Source of the DNA: Zonotrichia leucophrys gambelii
Taxonomy: Eukaryota > Chordata > Aves > Passeriformes > Passerellidae
Length of the DNA: 64,000 nt
Reading direction: 5' to 3'
Assembly: GCF_028769735.1 (NCBI RefSeq)
Contig: NC_088170.1
Coordinates: forward strand, 44,808,585 to 44,872,584
The translations under genes and the position numbers were made by a program. A model generated the notes under the pieces. The model had not been told where the DNA came from and made no database searches. It was given only the letters and a program-made list of their open reading frames with translations. Shown here one piece after another: positions 61,691 through 64,000 of this stretch. Numbering within the stretch: position 1 is the first letter of the stretch; each line of letters opens with the position of its first letter.

Positions 61691-64000
61691 GGAGGCTTCT
61701 GAACTAAAGAAAAAAATATTGAAGAGCAGTGTTACCCTCTAGTTCTTTAGAGCAACTTTTAACATAATGACCTGTTTAGTGAATGCCTGTTCTCACTACA
61801 CTTATACAAAAAATATTTTTGAATCCAAATTGGGAAGTTGTTTCTTGAAATTGCATAGAAGGGTAAGAATAAATATGGTAAATTAGGCTTTGGTTAATTT
61901 ATCTTGCATATAGTAGTCACTAAGAGGGACTTGTCAAGAGTTCTGTATGGAATCAAAGTTGCTGTTTCCTAGAATAATACTTAAAAGAAACAGAAGGTAG
62001 AATGCTGCCTACTGTCAGTCAAAGATTCATTCCAGTTGAACTTTATTGGCAAAGAAAGATAAAATTTTATGCTCATACACAGTAAACTTTACATTGCAGT
62101 GCCTAAAATCACAAAATGAATTACACTTCTAGGCATCACCTCAGTGGCAATTTAAGCAGCTAAGCTCAGTAATGACACTGTAAATGCATCATCTTCAGAG
62201 CAATCTAATTCATATATTCCCTTTCCAGCCATTTATTCCAGTATTCATGCATTTTACATTTCTGTATATTCTGTTCAAATGAAAATGTTTTCCTTCTAGT
62301 CTTTCAAAGGACATTTTAGACTTGTGTTGCCATTGTGGTTTATATTCTTGCTTTGGTCCCTTAAGTTTAAATGCTCTTGTGTGTTGAATAGGGCATTACA
62401 AACCTAGAGAGTAAAATGCAAACCACAAACACTTTAAAATTCAACTAAATCTAATACTTAACTACATTTCTCCATCACCACCCCCCCTCCTTTTTTTGTT
62501 GATTATAGAAAACTTTTCCCTTCTTAATGTCTCTATTTAGGTTCTTATGCAAAATTATTTGGAAGGCAGGTGTTCTGATGCATGAAAGAAATTACACTTT
62601 TCTGTATCATGCAATGAAAGTAGTCAGTAAATGTTCCAATGTGTCTAAACTAGAAACTTCATGCCTATATTTCAATAGTATTACTGAATCTGTAGGGGTG
62701 AAACTGCTCTCTTTTTCATTAAAAATGGTATTGCTAATGACTTAGCTGAAGACAATGTTGGTCGTTAATGCTTAGTAAACATTAGTTGTTTTACATGATT
62801 TGGAACACACTTTAGTACATCATTTTCATTGCTGCCATTTTAGATTTCTTTTCATTCTACTACTGTCTCCTAATGCAATTAACATTAAGAAGATGTTTGT
62901 CAAGGATACAATTTTAAGGACACCTTCTGCCACATAGGCTTCATTAAGGGCTTTTGAAATACAGAATACTAATGAAAGCCCCTTGTGGCAAGACATTTAG
63001 TTAAGGAACCATGCAGCTTAGGACGTCTCAGTTTAAGATATTACTGCTGATGATGCAGACAGACTCATTTTGAAAAGTATCTGTTCAGTTCCAGTGAACT
63101 CAGTTATGGCAATAAAGATGAGGCCCAACAAATTCATATATTCACAGAAAAAAATAAAATAAAAATATAAAAATTTATTTTCTTTTCTTTCTATAAATGA
63201 ATTAAAGAGAGTCTATAGTAAATATCATCCATACACTAAGAAATAGTAAGTTTACAGTATCTGGTTTGAATTCCTGTTTACTCTCCTTTCCAGCAATTGC
63301 AGACTATTTTAATGGAATAAAATTTCAATCATAAAACTACTGTGAAAACTCTGCCTATAGCACTTCAAGCCTAAAAGGCCAATAATTTTTCATTACAGAG
63401 GTGCCTTATGGGACACTCATGGCATGTGTTTCTGGAATCTGAATTCTTGATAGGGTTCTACTGGTTTTAGATCTATCACTGGTTGCTAGAATCACTAAAG
63501 AGAAGAACTGAATGCTTATGGGGTCAAGCAAAAGTTACATGAGGATTTTGAGGATACTAGTACTGCATAAATAAAAGGCAGCTGGGATTAAGTGTCATCT
63601 AATGTGTTTCAGCCTTTCATACGATCCTCTGGCACTTCCATGACCACAGTGACTGTATCAAATCCTCTGTGACTGCATGCTTATCCTTTCCTTAACCTCT
63701 TTCAAGGTGTTTTCCGTCAGAGGTAGAGCACCATCGGAGGCAGAAAAATAGAACAGACAGATCCTTCATCTGGAGGCATGACTATCTGATATTATTTTTT
63801 GTGCTGGCTCTCTTTTCTCCCTGTGCACCTCATGCTGTTACATACAGCCTCCCTTTATATAAAGATTTCCATAAAACAGTGACTATGGATAGTTTACCTC
63901 AGATGGGGTTTTTCCTTACGCACAGTGAAAAAATAGACAGTGTTAAATACCATTTTATAGTACCTACTGCTTAATGCTGGTAAATGATGAACTTAAATGA

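Larger units (their letters stand above)
52447..64000. other. AT-rich noncoding stretch, no gene recognised
   Basis: About 11.5 kb without a gene I can support. It holds a compound microsatellite (52785-52812), a spaced duplication (53578-53632), a hairpin (55952-55979), a candidate exon with splice-like ends (56125-56317), a short tandem duplication (61653-61690) and a 12-T run (54181-54192). The 61-codon minus frame at 59246-59431 has a protein-like composition, but a stop codon lies directly before its ATG and I know no homologue. Confidence 0.55.

Noticed and set aside
1..64000. CRISPR arrays, tRNA, rRNA or snRNA genes
   Set aside because: No regularly spaced repeats, no tRNA box A/B pairs with cloverleaf arms, and none of the conserved rRNA, U6, 7SK or Y RNA sequences were seen while reading either strand.

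Overview
The window looks like noncoding nuclear DNA from a bird, most likely a songbird (passerine). It is AT-rich and has no long open reading frame, no operon-like layout, no rRNA or tRNA and no CRISPR array. The bird assignment rests on its transposable-element relics. There are CR1 LINE fragments, including two 3' ends with the typical 'ttctatgattctg'-type terminus, and several long terminal repeats (LTRs) of endogenous retroviruses whose sequences I recognise from bird genomes. One LTR opens with the 'tgtcacagacatcttttgtg'-type start common in songbird genomes. These family assignments come from remembered similarity, not from a database search.

Layout. 1-2081: low-complexity AT, TG and GA tracts plus unassigned sequence. 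2082-2655: ERVL-type LTR, minus strand. 2656-14059: unassigned AT-rich DNA with a 12-bp hairpin and a 21-T tract. 14060-14290: decayed CR1 reverse-transcriptase fragment, plus strand. 23320-23705: complete solo LTR with a perfect 6-bp target-site duplication. About 24640-24830: weak CR1-like stretch. About 27780-28400: GC-elevated segment of unknown nature. 32439-33498: long GC-richer LTR, plus strand. 34849-35400: CR1 reverse-transcriptase fragment, minus strand. 40675-41085: second LTR of the same family as the one at 2.1 kb, opposite orientation. 43000-43740: CpG-containing LTR with an adjoining retroviral leader, minus strand. 46780-46985 and 52243-52446: CR1 3' ends in opposite orientations. 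52447-64000: unassigned AT-rich DNA.

I found no protein-coding gene I can support. The open frames of 60-140 codons are chance frames, antisense frames of LTRs, or pieces of CR1. The window is best read as a gene desert or the inside of a very long intron, shaped by insertion and decay of CR1 and LTR elements. Two segments (20937-21114 and 56125-56317) have good-looking splice signals on both sides and are the only weak exon candidates. I did not find a new biological system. The strongest direct observations are the intact target-site duplication at 23.3-23.7 kb, the partial provirus end at 43 kb, and three perfect 11-12 bp hairpins with 6-7 nt loops.
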